From contig CAKSBF010000017.1 of assembly GCA_934438075.1 (NCBI GenBank), forward strand, positions 1-45,541: a DNA stretch of 45,541 nucleotides, in the 5' to 3' direction. This stretch comes from an uncultured Clostridia bacterium. GTDB lineage: Bacteria; Bacillota; Clostridia; UBA1381; UBA9506. Under the pieces are notes generated by a model, which saw only the letters and a list, made by a program, of their open reading frames with translations, was not told where the DNA came from and did not search any database. Shown one piece after another: positions 27,194-36,589 of this stretch (positions within the stretch are counted from its first letter, which is position 1; each line of letters starts with the position of its first letter). Position numbers and translations under genes: made by a program.

Positions 27194-28801
27194 ATGAGTC
27201 ATTGGAAGAAAGTCAGTAAATTGCTGGCGGGATTATTATCTGTCTCATTGTTATTTTCCTGCATTGGCTGTGGGGAAAAAACAAAGTCAGGTACAGGAAA
27301 GGAAGTAAAACTGGCGGCGGAGGGTATCTACCCGGTAGAGTGCGGTGACACGCTAACTGTGTGGATGGCATTAAATTCTGAGCTGTCTACGGTGGTAACA
27401 GAATTTGGCGAAACCGAGTTGGCAAAAGAATTGGAGAAGGAAACCGGCGTAAAAGTGAAGTATTCGCACCCGGCACAGGGTCAGGAATCAGAACAGTTTA
27501 ATCTCATGGTTGCATCTAACGAGTTGACTGACATTGTTCAGTGGAACTGGTATACCTTTGGAGCACAGCAGGCAATTAATACCGGATATATTGTTAGTTT
27601 AAATGAGATAATGCAAAAATGGTCACCGAATCTGACAGCGTTGCTGGCAGAACGTTCTGATTTAGATACTATGATTAAAACGGATGAGGGGAACTATTAT
27701 GTATACCCGTTTTTCCGCGGCAGCAAAATTGACAGGGTTTATTCAGGGCCGGTTATTCGTAAGGACTGGTTGGATCAGCTGAATTTGCAGGTGCCGGAAA
27801 CGATAGACGAGTGGGAAAATATGCTTAGAGCTTTTAAAACAAAATTAAATGTACCGATTCCATTCTCGTGTATCAGTTATTTTATGACTTCGGGTGTATT
27901 TTCCGGTGCTTACGGAGTGACAACAGACTTTTATATTGACGATGCCGGAAAAGTGCAATATGGTCCGATGCAAACAGGATATTATGACTATTTGAAAAAA
28001 ATGAATCAATGGTATCAGGAAGGATTGCTGGATAAAAATATTGCTAATGTGGATGATAAAGCTGTTGACGCCAATGTACTGAATGAGACCTTGGGAGCAA
28101 CTGCGGGAACTGCCGGAGGCGGTATAGGGAAATGGATGCTTGCTAAAAAAGATCAGAATCCAAGTTTTGAATTGGTTGGCGCACCTTATCCGGTGTTAAA
28201 CAAAGGAGATAAGCCGCAGTTTGGCGTTATGGATTGGGATTATCTACCGTCCAGCAGCTTTGCCATTACTACAAAATGTAAAAATCAGGAATTGGCAGCG
28301 AGATTTTTAGATTATGGTTATGGAGAAAAGGGCAAAATGCTTTACAACTTTGGTATTGAAGGGGTAAGTTATAACATGGAAAACGGAGAACCTGTCCTGA
28401 CAGAGCTGATTACCAATAATCCGGATAAACTTTCGTTTTCCACTGCGCTAATGACCTATGCAATGGGTACTTACAGCGGTCCGTTTATTCAGGATACTCG
28501 TATTGTCGAAGCAATGCAGTCCGACCCGAAGAATCAGAGAGAAGCTGTTTATACATGGAGTGCAACGGATATGGAAAAGCATAAAATGCCCCTGGTTTCT
28601 TTGACAGCCGATGAAAACAAGGAGATTAGCAACATTATGTCCGAAGCAGGAACTTATGCGACTGAGATGATTATGAAATTTATGGTCGGCGTAGAGTCGT
28701 TGGATAAGTGGGATGAATATTTGACACAGTTGCAAAATTTTCATGTGGATAAGGCGATATCTATTTACCAGACTGCTTTAGAGCGGTATCAGGCAAGATA
28801 A
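27194..28801 (+). CDS. ABC transporter sugar solute-binding lipoprotein (LplA/YtcQ type)
   Basis: A 535-residue lipoprotein held on the outer face of the membrane. The ATG at 27194 follows AAGGAGG. A hydrophobic signal (res 8-25) ends in a lipobox: either LFSC (Cys at 24) or CIGC (Cys at 27). The mature protein has the long family-1 SBP form used by clostridia for oligosaccharides (VWMALNSELSTVVTEFGET near the start; YPFFRGSKIDRVYSGPVIRKDWLDQL in the middle, of which the DWLDQL segment is typical). Its matching permeases are at 38919 and 39938, separated from it by six genes. Substrate is inferred to be an unsaturated uronic-acid oligosaccharide because of the neighbouring GH88 and lyase genes. 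Confidence 0.9.
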   Translation: MSHWKKVSKLLAGLLSVSLLFSCIGCGEKTKSGTGKEVKLAAEGIYPVECGDTLTVWMALNSELSTVVTEFGETELAKELEKETGVKVKYSHPAQGQESEQFNLMVASNELTDIVQWNWYTFGAQQAINTGYIVSLNEIMQKWSPNLTALLAERSDLDTMIKTDEGNYYVYPFFRGSKIDRVYSGPVIRKDWLDQLNLQVPETIDEWENMLRAFKTKLNVPIPFSCISYFMTSGVFSGAYGVTTDFYIDDAGKVQYGPMQTGYYDYLKKMNQWYQEGLLDKNIANVDDKAVDANVLNETLGATAGTAGGGIGKWMLAKKDQNPSFELVGAPYPVLNKGDKPQFGVMDWDYLPSSSFAITTKCKNQELAARFLDYGYGEKGKMLYNFGIEGVSYNMENGEPVLTELITNNPDKLSFSTALMTYAMGTYSGPFIQDTRIVEAMQSDPKNQREAVYTWSATDMEKHKMPLVSLTADENKEISNIMSEAGTYATEMIMKFMVGVESLDKWDEYLTQLQNFHVDKAISIYQTALERYQAR

Positions 28802-28836
28802 AGATGATAATGTAATATGAAATGAAAGGAAGAAGA

Positions 28837-30744
28837 ATGATGACAAAAACAACAAAAAAATTGTTGACGGTTTTGTTTTGCTTTTCTTTAATCATCCTGG
28901 CGTGTCCCTTTGCATTTGCTGACGGCGGCAGTTATAACAAGCTTGCGGATGTTACTTATACCTTTGATGAAAGCACAGCAGCCGGAGACTATGCATATAT
29001 AGTCAATGCTACGTCAAACAGTTCGGTGGAGATTGCAGACACGGGTGATGCAGAACTTGGCAATGGCCTGAGGATAAAACGAGTCGGCAGTAATGTGGCT
29101 TCGCTCTTTTATTTTGAACCTGAAAATCCGATTACATCATCTATTTTAATGAAATATTCGTTTAAAAATAATAATACCGACACTGCGCCGTTTTATCTTC
29201 ATTTCCGGTATGATGATAATGAGCCTGCCATTATACTTTATGCTGCAGGAAAGATATGCCTGCTAGGTAGGGAGATTTGCACTTATGAAGTGGGTACATG
29301 GTATGATACTGAACTCATGGTAAATATCCAAAAAGGATATGCCCGAATGGGAATAAAGAAACACAGTGAGACTTCGTGGAAGTATTATGATGTCTTTGAT
29401 TCCTCTTCTGTATTGAGCAACGGTACGCAGCGCATTGAATTTGGATATTGGGGCGGAACTGAGAATGAAGAGTTTTGGTTTGATAATTATTATCAGAACA
29501 TAGCCGATGATGACTCTATAAAACTGGATTCATACAATGATGATTTTGAAAGGGACGGAAACTATCAGGTACATAGCGCGGATTCCATCATTCCGGACGG
29601 CTCCAATCTTTTCTATGGCGGATGGGGTATTGAAAATTCGGGTGGTGTAAGTGTTTCTAATGAAACGCTTGCCGGATATGATGGTAAGGTAATGACCGCC
29701 CGCAGGACGAGCGGAAATCCGGGTGTGTTTAAAAGACCGTTTACTGAGGGCAACAGTCCGGATGTAGTGCATGATATTAAGTTTAAGTTGGGAGTATCCA
29801 CAGATACATCGGCATACAAGCGAGTTTATATCGAAGGCTATGGCGGCGGTGATTGGTTCCCCTTTACTATACTGGGAAATAATGTTGTTAAGCTTGCAAA
29901 TCAGGATATTGATATTTCGGCCGAATTTGGCGGTGTTGAAGCAGGAAAGTTATATGATTGTGAATTAATTTATAATGCCGGTGCCCGCAAGTTATTTATG
30001 GCGATTACAAATGGCGCCGGAAAACGTTTTACAGCAGAATATGCAACAAATGGGGCATTGCTGAAAACGGTTGATTTTTGTTTTGCAGGTGTCGATACAT
30101 CTGCGGAGTCTGTCATGTATGTGGATGATTTTGAATGGCAAGTTATGGAGCAGTTCAAAACAGTTGACACAACCGTGAAAAGCGGTCAGGTGGGCACGGC
30201 AAATTTGGACGAAACAGCAATTTTTCATTTCAATCGCAGCGTAAAAGAGAGCAGCTTGTCATCGGCGGTTGTCCATGTGAACGGCGAAGTGGCAGACAGC
30301 AGTACTTATACACTTACCGTACAGGACAATCAGGTAATGGTGGCCTTTAAGTCGCTGCAAAGGGCAACTGAATATGCTGTGCAGCTAGCCGGTGTGGAGG
30401 ATTTATACGGCAACTCTGCAGATTCGACCGTTTTGAGTTTTACTACATCTGCTCAAAGTGTTGTGGCAACGACTCCAACACTCAGCGGCACAACCGTTTC
30501 ATCGGAAGTTTCTTCTTACTATAGTAACGGCAGTGAAGTTATTTTAATAGCAGCACTTTATAGTGCAAACGGAACAACTTTGGAAAAAACAGTCACGAAC
30601 AAAAAAGTGGTTACCAGCCGAAACGGGGAAATCGTATCAGCAGACATCACGGCGCTGGGAGACATAGAAGGAAAATTATTAAAAGTATTTGTGTGGAGTG
30701 GATTTGGCACCATGAAACCATATGCAGTACCGCTGATAAAATAA
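28837..30744 (+). CDS. Secreted protein with LamG-like modules and SbsA-type Ig-like domain
   Basis: A 635-residue exported protein. The ATG at 28837 is preferred because AAAGGAAGAAG precedes it; the ATG at 28822 overlaps that site. The signal peptide ends near PFAFADGG. Two beta-sandwich (concanavalin/LamG-like) modules follow, each with a DxFxxxG... opening and a closing YVDDFEW or WFDNYYQ strand (about 20-230 and 240-445). Residues about 455-545 look like a Big_5 (SbsA) Ig-like domain: AIFHFNRSVKESSL and VEDLYGNSADSTVLSFTT. The last 90 residues form another beta-rich module. No catalytic site is recognised; polysaccharide binding or display is the likely role. It lies 35 bases after the SBP. 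Confidence 0.75.
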   Translation: MMTKTTKKLLTVLFCFSLIILACPFAFADGGSYNKLADVTYTFDESTAAGDYAYIVNATSNSSVEIADTGDAELGNGLRIKRVGSNVASLFYFEPENPITSSILMKYSFKNNNTDTAPFYLHFRYDDNEPAIILYAAGKICLLGREICTYEVGTWYDTELMVNIQKGYARMGIKKHSETSWKYYDVFDSSSVLSNGTQRIEFGYWGGTENEEFWFDNYYQNIADDDSIKLDSYNDDFERDGNYQVHSADSIIPDGSNLFYGGWGIENSGGVSVSNETLAGYDGKVMTARRTSGNPGVFKRPFTEGNSPDVVHDIKFKLGVSTDTSAYKRVYIEGYGGGDWFPFTILGNNVVKLANQDIDISAEFGGVEAGKLYDCELIYNAGARKLFMAITNGAGKRFTAEYATNGALLKTVDFCFAGVDTSAESVMYVDDFEWQVMEQFKTVDTTVKSGQVGTANLDETAIFHFNRSVKESSLSSAVVHVNGEVADSSTYTLTVQDNQVMVAFKSLQRATEYAVQLAGVEDLYGNSADSTVLSFTTSAQSVVATTPTLSGTTVSSEVSSYYSNGSEVILIAALYSANGTTLEKTVTNKKVVTSRNGEIVSADITALGDIEGKLLKVFVWSGFGTMKPYAVPLIK

Positions 30745-30769
30745 ACCGGCGGATTACGATAGATAAAGT

Positions 30770-30804
30770 TGCTTCGGTAAAATGCCGGCCATTTTGCCGA
30801 AGCA
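30770..30804 (+). other. Intercistronic hairpin without T-run
   Basis: A stem of 15 base pairs (30770-30784 with 30790-30804, one G-T) and a CCGGC loop, in the gap between two surface-protein genes. It is followed by AGCGCTACC, not T residues, so it looks like an RNA stability or processing element rather than a terminator. Confidence 0.55.
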
Positions 30805-30837
30805 GCGCTACCGCGTATTTAAAGGATGGTTAAAGTC

Positions 30838-32556
30838 ATGAAAAAACATGTTTTTATTTTCATAGTATTATCTATGTTGTTTGGAACGGGACTTTCTGCA
30901 CACGCTGACGGCTTGCCGGTTGACAGTGTAATGTATCGGGGTGGTGTGGTTACCGTATCCGGAACAGGCATACCCGGTTTACCTTTGACGATTGAAGTTC
31001 TAAAGGAAGGAAAAACCTGGGAGGAGGTTGATGCGTTAGAAGATTATGACAAAATAATGGATTATTTGGTTTATTTTGATCAGATTACTTCTTACAACAT
31101 CAATAACAAGTATCAATTGACGATCAACGGCTATAGCGGTATCAGTGAACCCGAAATACGGGTGTTACTAAATGATGCCTTTTTTTACTATAGTCATAAA
31201 GATCTTGATTTAATTAATGAAACACAAAGCGCGGCAGAATTGAAAGACGCTATTGAAAAAAATGAATTTTTACATACTGAAACAGCTTCAGATTTGACAC
31301 TGTTTATCAATGAAGAGGCGCGGAGTATTTTTTGGAACAGGCTTTTTGAGTATAAAGAAACACAGAGAGAAAAAAACGGTACGGGATTTACGGGAATAGG
31401 AGAGATTATTGACAGCATAGGCAGTTTGGTGCGTCTGAGTAATGTTCAATATGCGGATGATGACAATATGCAGCAGGCATTGAGCTTGTTTGAACAGTAT
31501 AATATTCAGAAGTCAAATTCGTATAACATTTATATGAAAAGCGGGGATTTTTCAACAGAAAATTATTTGACGCAGAGTCAGAGAAGCAATTTGCATGAAA
31601 AACTGCGAAATTGGGCAGGGAGAGTAACGGATGCAAGCACCTTTTCGGATTATTTTACAGAGCAAACGGTACTGGTTGCTTGTTACAAAAGTGCCGGCAG
31701 ACAATTGATTAAAAATATTATAGAAAAATCAGATGTGCTTGCAAAATATGATTTATCCGATTTTCGTGCGCTGGATACCGACAAAAAGTTGAATGTATGC
31801 AGTGCAATCAATGAAAATATGGTTATGTATGAGAATGTTCAACAGCTTGCAGATGCGATAAAAAGTATATCTCAGCGTCAGAAAGGAAAAGGGTCGGGCA
31901 ACTCCGGCGGAGGGAGCGGTTCTTCGGGACGCAATTCCGGCTCCTATTCGGCAGCACTGCCAAATGGAAACAATACTGGTAATGGAGAACAAAATGAAGA
32001 GTCGGTGGTTTTTTCTGATCTTGCAAATTATCAATGGGCGAAGGAGTCCATTGAGGCACTGCAAAAACTTGGTATTGTGAATGGGAGAGAAAACGGCAAA
32101 TTTGAGCCGGGAGCTTATGTAAACCGTGAAGAGTTTACCAAAATGATAGTCATGGCGCTGGGTGTATTTGATAAGAATGCCGTGACTGATTTTGAGGATG
32201 TTCCGGGTGATGCGTGGTATTTTACATATGTGGCAAGTGCGCAACGGGTTGGCATTATCAGTGGTCTGAGTGAGGTTAATTTTGGGGTTGGCGAAGAGAT
32301 TACAAGAGAACAAATGGCAGTTATGCTGGACAGAGCACTGGAGTTCGTAGGTTCTCAAACGTCTTTGTCGCAGGCAGAGGAATTTAATGATTTTGCTGAT
32401 ATCAGTGATTTTGCCCGCGAGTCGGTTCGCCGCGTAAGATCGGCCGGGTTGATGGACGGTATGGGCGACAATCAATTTGTGCCCGGACAGGCTGTAACCA
32501 GAGCACAGGCGGCAAAGGTAATTTACGGTCTTATTTCTCGGATACGAGGAATTTGA
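30838..32556 (+). CDS. Cell-surface protein with three C-terminal SLH domains
   Basis: A 572-residue exported protein. The ATG at 30838 has AAAGGATGG upstream; the ATG at 30826 overlaps it. A signal peptide ends near LSAHADG. The N-terminal 320 residues are helical and unrecognised. A Gly/Ser-rich linker (about 350-388) leads to three S-layer homology repeats at about 390-445, 452-510 and 520-570 (WAKESIEALQKLGIVNGREN, FEPGAYVNREEF; ITREQMAVML; VTRAQAAKVIYGL). SLH domains hold proteins on pyruvylated secondary wall polymer. The protein probably anchors part of the polysaccharide-binding machinery. Confidence 0.85.
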   Translation: MKKHVFIFIVLSMLFGTGLSAHADGLPVDSVMYRGGVVTVSGTGIPGLPLTIEVLKEGKTWEEVDALEDYDKIMDYLVYFDQITSYNINNKYQLTINGYSGISEPEIRVLLNDAFFYYSHKDLDLINETQSAAELKDAIEKNEFLHTETASDLTLFINEEARSIFWNRLFEYKETQREKNGTGFTGIGEIIDSIGSLVRLSNVQYADDDNMQQALSLFEQYNIQKSNSYNIYMKSGDFSTENYLTQSQRSNLHEKLRNWAGRVTDASTFSDYFTEQTVLVACYKSAGRQLIKNIIEKSDVLAKYDLSDFRALDTDKKLNVCSAINENMVMYENVQQLADAIKSISQRQKGKGSGNSGGGSGSSGRNSGSYSAALPNGNNTGNGEQNEESVVFSDLANYQWAKESIEALQKLGIVNGRENGKFEPGAYVNREEFTKMIVMALGVFDKNAVTDFEDVPGDAWYFTYVASAQRVGIISGLSEVNFGVGEEITREQMAVMLDRALEFVGSQTSLSQAEEFNDFADISDFARESVRRVRSAGLMDGMGDNQFVPGQAVTRAQAAKVIYGLISRIRGI

Positions 32557-32638
32557 CAAAACAGAGAAAAACTAGGGAACGTGCTTGCTTTAGCTCACGG
32601 CAGGCGTGGGAAAAAACGGTGAGCGGAGGGAAAGGATT

Positions 32639-35323
32639 ATGACAATGAAGAAGATAGTTGCTGCTATACTTTGCAGTCTGCTTTGCTTTCAGATATGTTG
32701 TTTTGGACAGGCGAGTGCAGCGGAAGTGCGCGCGGCAGTACAATATACGGAATTGTCCGTTGCTTTACAATTGCTGGAGTCGTCCGCATTACAAAGAAAA
32801 GAAGAAAAGATTACGAGGGGTGAGCTTACCGCTGCGGTGGTACGCCTTTCCGGCGTGAATGGTGAGGGAAAGACTTACTTTACGGATGTAGAGCCAAAGC
32901 ATATATATTATCGCGAGATAAGCCTTGCACGAGAAATGGGACTTGTCAACGGGTTTGGTGACGATACTTTTCGCCCCGATGAAAATGCAACTTATGCACA
33001 AGCATTAAAGATGCTAGTTTATCTTGCCGGCTATGGTACGATGGTTGATTCCGGCATGAGTATAGAACGGGCAGCAGTGGACGCAAAAATTTCGCGTCCG
33101 GTTCAGCTGAGCGATCACCCAACGATAACAGTGAGTGAAGCTGCGGAACTCTTAGTGCGTACCGGAGATGTAAAAATGCTGCAATGGAGCGGCATATCAG
33201 CTGATGAAGCAAAATTCTCCAAAAGGGGAGATACTGTATTTAACATATGCCGTGATATTTATAAAGCAGAAGGCCTCGTTACTGCCAATGCTCAAACATA
33301 TCTAAATGAGGAGGGAAAGCTGGGCAAAGGATTTGTTATGCTGGACTCCTTGGAGATGGAGGATAAAGATCAGACACTCTCTGCGTTGCTTGGGTGCCGG
33401 GCAGTGGCATATTATTATCAGCCAAATGGGGAAAAGGCACAGCTTTTGTTTGGATATGCTGACAATAATGATATTCTTAGTGTTAAGGCAGAGGATGTTG
33501 TAGGGTTTGCAAATGATACTTTTTACTATAAAAAGGAAAATGAGCAGACGGAAACGGAGCACGTACGTCTCTCTGATATGGACGTTATCTATAATGGCAA
33601 GCTTTGTCTTGCGCCCGCGGCAGATGATTTTAAAATTGACAGCGGCAGCATTGAACTTATAGACAATAATCATGACGGAACCTGGGATGTCGTGAAGATT
33701 TGGAAATATGAAACCTGTCTGGTGGATGCGGTGAACTATGCCAAGAATATTATTTACTGCAAATATGATCAATCTGAACTGAGGTTTGATGATCTGGATG
33801 ACGTAAACTTTTTTTCCAGAGACAAACAGCCTATGAGCATTCGTGAGCTTGCGGAGTGGGATGTTTTGGCTGTTGCAAGAAGTAAAAATAATGATTTTGT
33901 CACGGTTATTTACATTCCCGATGTTATAGAGGGGACAGTGACGGCACTTTCCGACCAGACAAATGCACTGATTGAGATTGACGGCTCAGAATATAAATTA
34001 TCAAAAACTTTTACGAAATATCAGTTTCAGGAAGCTGTGATAGGTCAAAGAGCGATGTTTTATTTTGATCTGGAGGGGAGAATCGCGTGTGTCAATATGG
34101 CAACAAAAGAGGAGATGTATGGTTATTTAATTGGTGTTGATTTTCCAAAGGGGCTGAAAAGTAACGGGAAAATTAAACTGATGGATACTGCGGGAAAACA
34201 GCAAGTTTATCCTCTGGCAGAGAAACTCACGCTTGACGGCGATAAACTGACGCTGACAAATGATTCTGACAAAAATAGGCTTGCGACTCTCGGTTCACAA
34301 GTAATATTATATAGGTTGGATGAAAAAAATGAAGCCGTTTATATTGACACGGCATATTACCTGGATGATAGCGGTGCAATGACAGGCATAGGCGCGAATG
34401 AGGACCCCAATAATACGCTCGTGTGTATTCATGATGGGTATGACAGGAATAATGCGGCAATTGCCTCAAAACGTCTGCATTACAGGCAGGAGGCGAAAAT
34501 ATTTACCAATGTCAGCGGCAGCGGAGAACAGGTGGCTTTAAAACCGAATACCCTGCGTTTTGATGTGCCAAAGGAGAGCGCAAGGGGTGATGAGGTTGAC
34601 TTTTGGGTTTATGATATTGGCAGCCTGGATAATGACGGGAAAGAAAATATACGTGCTTATAAAAGAAGATTAAGTAATATTGCCGTAGATGTGATTGTAA
34701 CTTACAGAGACACAACGCAAGCATATAAGATAGCAACAGACTACACAGTATCCGTTGTGGACAAAGTGACAAAGGCCATAAACAGCAATGGTGATGTTTG
34801 TTATAAACTGACCGGTTATACGGATGGAAGAGCGGTTTCTTATATGACGCAGAACGATGCGGTGCTTGATAACTTAACGCTGAACGGAAAGAAATTTTTC
34901 CCGCAAACCGGTGACGTTGTTCGCCTGGCTGCTAATCAGTTTGGGGAACTGCATGCGGTTGACCCAATTTATTCTTTGAAAAATGATAGCCTGAAGGGAA
35001 ATGCAAATCCCAATCCGGTGAATATTTTCGCGGGCTTTCGTGTTCAGATTGCTTATGCCTACTATAAGAACAATGACTTTGTACAAACGACAACAAGCAA
35101 ACCGGATAAATCACATTTAAACAGCACAAATGGTTTGGCAAATGTGGAAATAAAAAATTTGGGGAATTATGCGATTTATCTTTATGACAGCGAACGTGAT
35201 GAGGTCAGCATTGGCACAACAGATTCTCTGATTGGTTTTAAAAACACCAATGGTGTTGATGCTTCAAAGTTATTTATTTACGAACGTTATGGGGATGGCA
35301 GAACTTTAATAATCTATCAATAG
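32639..35323 (+). CDS. Large secreted protein with N-terminal SLH domain
   Basis: An 894-residue exported protein. The ATG at 32639 follows GGAGGGAAAGGA; longer in-frame starts overlap that site. A signal peptide ends near ASAAE. Residues about 40-150 hold S-layer homology repeats (ITRGELTAAVVRLSG, FTDVEPKHIYYREI, LVNGFGDDTFRPDENATY). The rest, about 740 residues, is beta-rich with short repeats of the type DVVKIWKYE, VIYIPDVIEGTVTAL and GDVVRLAANQFGELHAVD, which resemble RNA/DNA-unrelated OB-like strands seen in clostridial surface proteins of these loci. No enzyme site is recognised. It stands between a second SLH protein and the GH88 enzyme, so a role in surface capture of the polysaccharide is plausible. 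Confidence 0.75.
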   Translation: MTMKKIVAAILCSLLCFQICCFGQASAAEVRAAVQYTELSVALQLLESSALQRKEEKITRGELTAAVVRLSGVNGEGKTYFTDVEPKHIYYREISLAREMGLVNGFGDDTFRPDENATYAQALKMLVYLAGYGTMVDSGMSIERAAVDAKISRPVQLSDHPTITVSEAAELLVRTGDVKMLQWSGISADEAKFSKRGDTVFNICRDIYKAEGLVTANAQTYLNEEGKLGKGFVMLDSLEMEDKDQTLSALLGCRAVAYYYQPNGEKAQLLFGYADNNDILSVKAEDVVGFANDTFYYKKENEQTETEHVRLSDMDVIYNGKLCLAPAADDFKIDSGSIELIDNNHDGTWDVVKIWKYETCLVDAVNYAKNIIYCKYDQSELRFDDLDDVNFFSRDKQPMSIRELAEWDVLAVARSKNNDFVTVIYIPDVIEGTVTALSDQTNALIEIDGSEYKLSKTFTKYQFQEAVIGQRAMFYFDLEGRIACVNMATKEEMYGYLIGVDFPKGLKSNGKIKLMDTAGKQQVYPLAEKLTLDGDKLTLTNDSDKNRLATLGSQVILYRLDEKNEAVYIDTAYYLDDSGAMTGIGANEDPNNTLVCIHDGYDRNNAAIASKRLHYRQEAKIFTNVSGSGEQVALKPNTLRFDVPKESARGDEVDFWVYDIGSLDNDGKENIRAYKRRLSNIAVDVIVTYRDTTQAYKIATDYTVSVVDKVTKAINSNGDVCYKLTGYTDGRAVSYMTQNDAVLDNLTLNGKKFFPQTGDVVRLAANQFGELHAVDPIYSLKNDSLKGNANPNPVNIFAGFRVQIAYAYYKNNDFVQTTTSKPDKSHLNSTNGLANVEIKNLGNYAIYLYDSERDEVSIGTTDSLIGFKNTNGVDASKLFIYERYGDGRTLIIYQ

Positions 35324-35348
35324 CATAAAATGGGAAAGGCGTGAAAAA

Positions 35349-36494
35349 ATGTTACTGACAAAGAAGGAAATAACTGAATATACAGAGGCGTGTCTGAAGC
35401 AAATTGATAAGGGTATGGCGCGGCTTGGAAGTACGATCTATACGCAGGATATTGCTATAGACGGAGTGTATGTTCCACATTTTAACGGGAGCTGGCTATC
35501 CGGATTTTGGACAGGTCTGCTGATGCTTTCGTATGAAGCAAGCAGTGAGCCGAAATACCGCAGCATGGTAGAGAAGCAGATAGATAGCTTTTATGATCGG
35601 ATTAAGGTTCGCTTTGATGTTCGACATCACGATATGGGGTTTGTATATTCACCGTCCTGTGTGGCGGCGTATAAGCTTTGGGGAGATGAAAAGGCAAGGG
35701 AGGCAGCTGTGATGGCGGCAGATTGCCTGTGCTCACGTTATTTGGATAACGGCGGCTATATTAAAGCCTGGGGAGAAATGTCTGATCCGGTGGAGAACAG
35801 GATTATCATAGATTGTCTGATGAATCTTCCTCTGCTGTTCTGGGCGTATGAGGAAACGGGCAATGAACGCTATCGTGAAGTTGCGGAAAATCATTTGAAA
35901 CTTTCGGCACGTTTGCTGATTCGTGCAGACGGCACTACACATCATACTTATATGATGGATTTACGTGAAGGAAATCCCATATGTCCAAAAACTGACCAGG
36001 GTTATAATGATAATTCTGTTTGGTCGAGAGGACAAGCGTGGGCGATATATGGTTTAACCTTAGCATATTCCTACACAAAGGACGAATCGTTGCTTAAGAG
36101 CATTAAAATGGTAACGGATAAATTTATCGAGCTTCTTCCGGAAGATAATGTGCCGGCATGGGATATGATTTTTACGGACATTTATACTTTAAAAGACACA
36201 TCCGCCTCGGCAATAGCCTCCTGCGGCATTCTTGAATTTAATAAACACTCGAACGGGGATGCGCAGTCAGAGATGTGGAATGAAAAGGCTCATGATATGC
36301 TTCGGGCATTGGGAGAGCATCACTTAATCAAAAATGACAGCAATCCTGATTCTTCGGCATTGCTGCGCCACGGCACACAGTGGTTTACCATGGACGGACG
36401 GGGTGCGGTAAATGTCGGTCTGATTTACGGAGATTACTTCTTTATGGAGGCGTTGGTGCGGTTGCTTAAGCCGGATTGGAACAGATATTGGTAA
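35349..36494 (+). CDS. Unsaturated glucuronyl hydrolase, glycoside hydrolase family 88
   Basis: A 381-residue cytoplasmic enzyme without a signal peptide. It removes the 4,5-unsaturated uronic acid from oligosaccharides made by polysaccharide lyases, by hydrating the double bond. Family marks are HHDMGF at 93-98 (Asp95) and RIIIDCLMNLPLL at 151-163 (Asp155), which align with the two catalytic aspartates of Bacillus UGL (D88 and D149), and DQGYNDNSVWSRGQAWAIYG. The (alpha/alpha)6 barrel fits the length. The ATG at 35349 follows GGGAAAGG. It confirms that the locus handles products of a lyase, probably from a glycosaminoglycan- or rhamnogalacturonan-like polymer. Confidence 0.93.
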   Translation: MLLTKKEITEYTEACLKQIDKGMARLGSTIYTQDIAIDGVYVPHFNGSWLSGFWTGLLMLSYEASSEPKYRSMVEKQIDSFYDRIKVRFDVRHHDMGFVYSPSCVAAYKLWGDEKAREAAVMAADCLCSRYLDNGGYIKAWGEMSDPVENRIIIDCLMNLPLLFWAYEETGNERYREVAENHLKLSARLLIRADGTTHHTYMMDLREGNPICPKTDQGYNDNSVWSRGQAWAIYGLTLAYSYTKDESLLKSIKMVTDKFIELLPEDNVPAWDMIFTDIYTLKDTSASAIASCGILEFNKHSNGDAQSEMWNEKAHDMLRALGEHHLIKNDSNPDSSALLRHGTQWFTMDGRGAVNVGLIYGDYFFMEALVRLLKPDWNRYW

Positions 36495-36589
36495 AGGAAA
36501 AGTATAAGTACATGTTCAGACCTTACGCATAAAGACGTATTCCGGTTGGGAGTCCGGGAGTTTTGTAAAATGTCGGAGGTGGCTTGGTT

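Noticed and set aside
31753..32559. Minus-strand open frame of 268 codons opposite the SLH gene
   Set aside because: Composition is that of an antisense frame, and the plus strand has clear SLH repeats.
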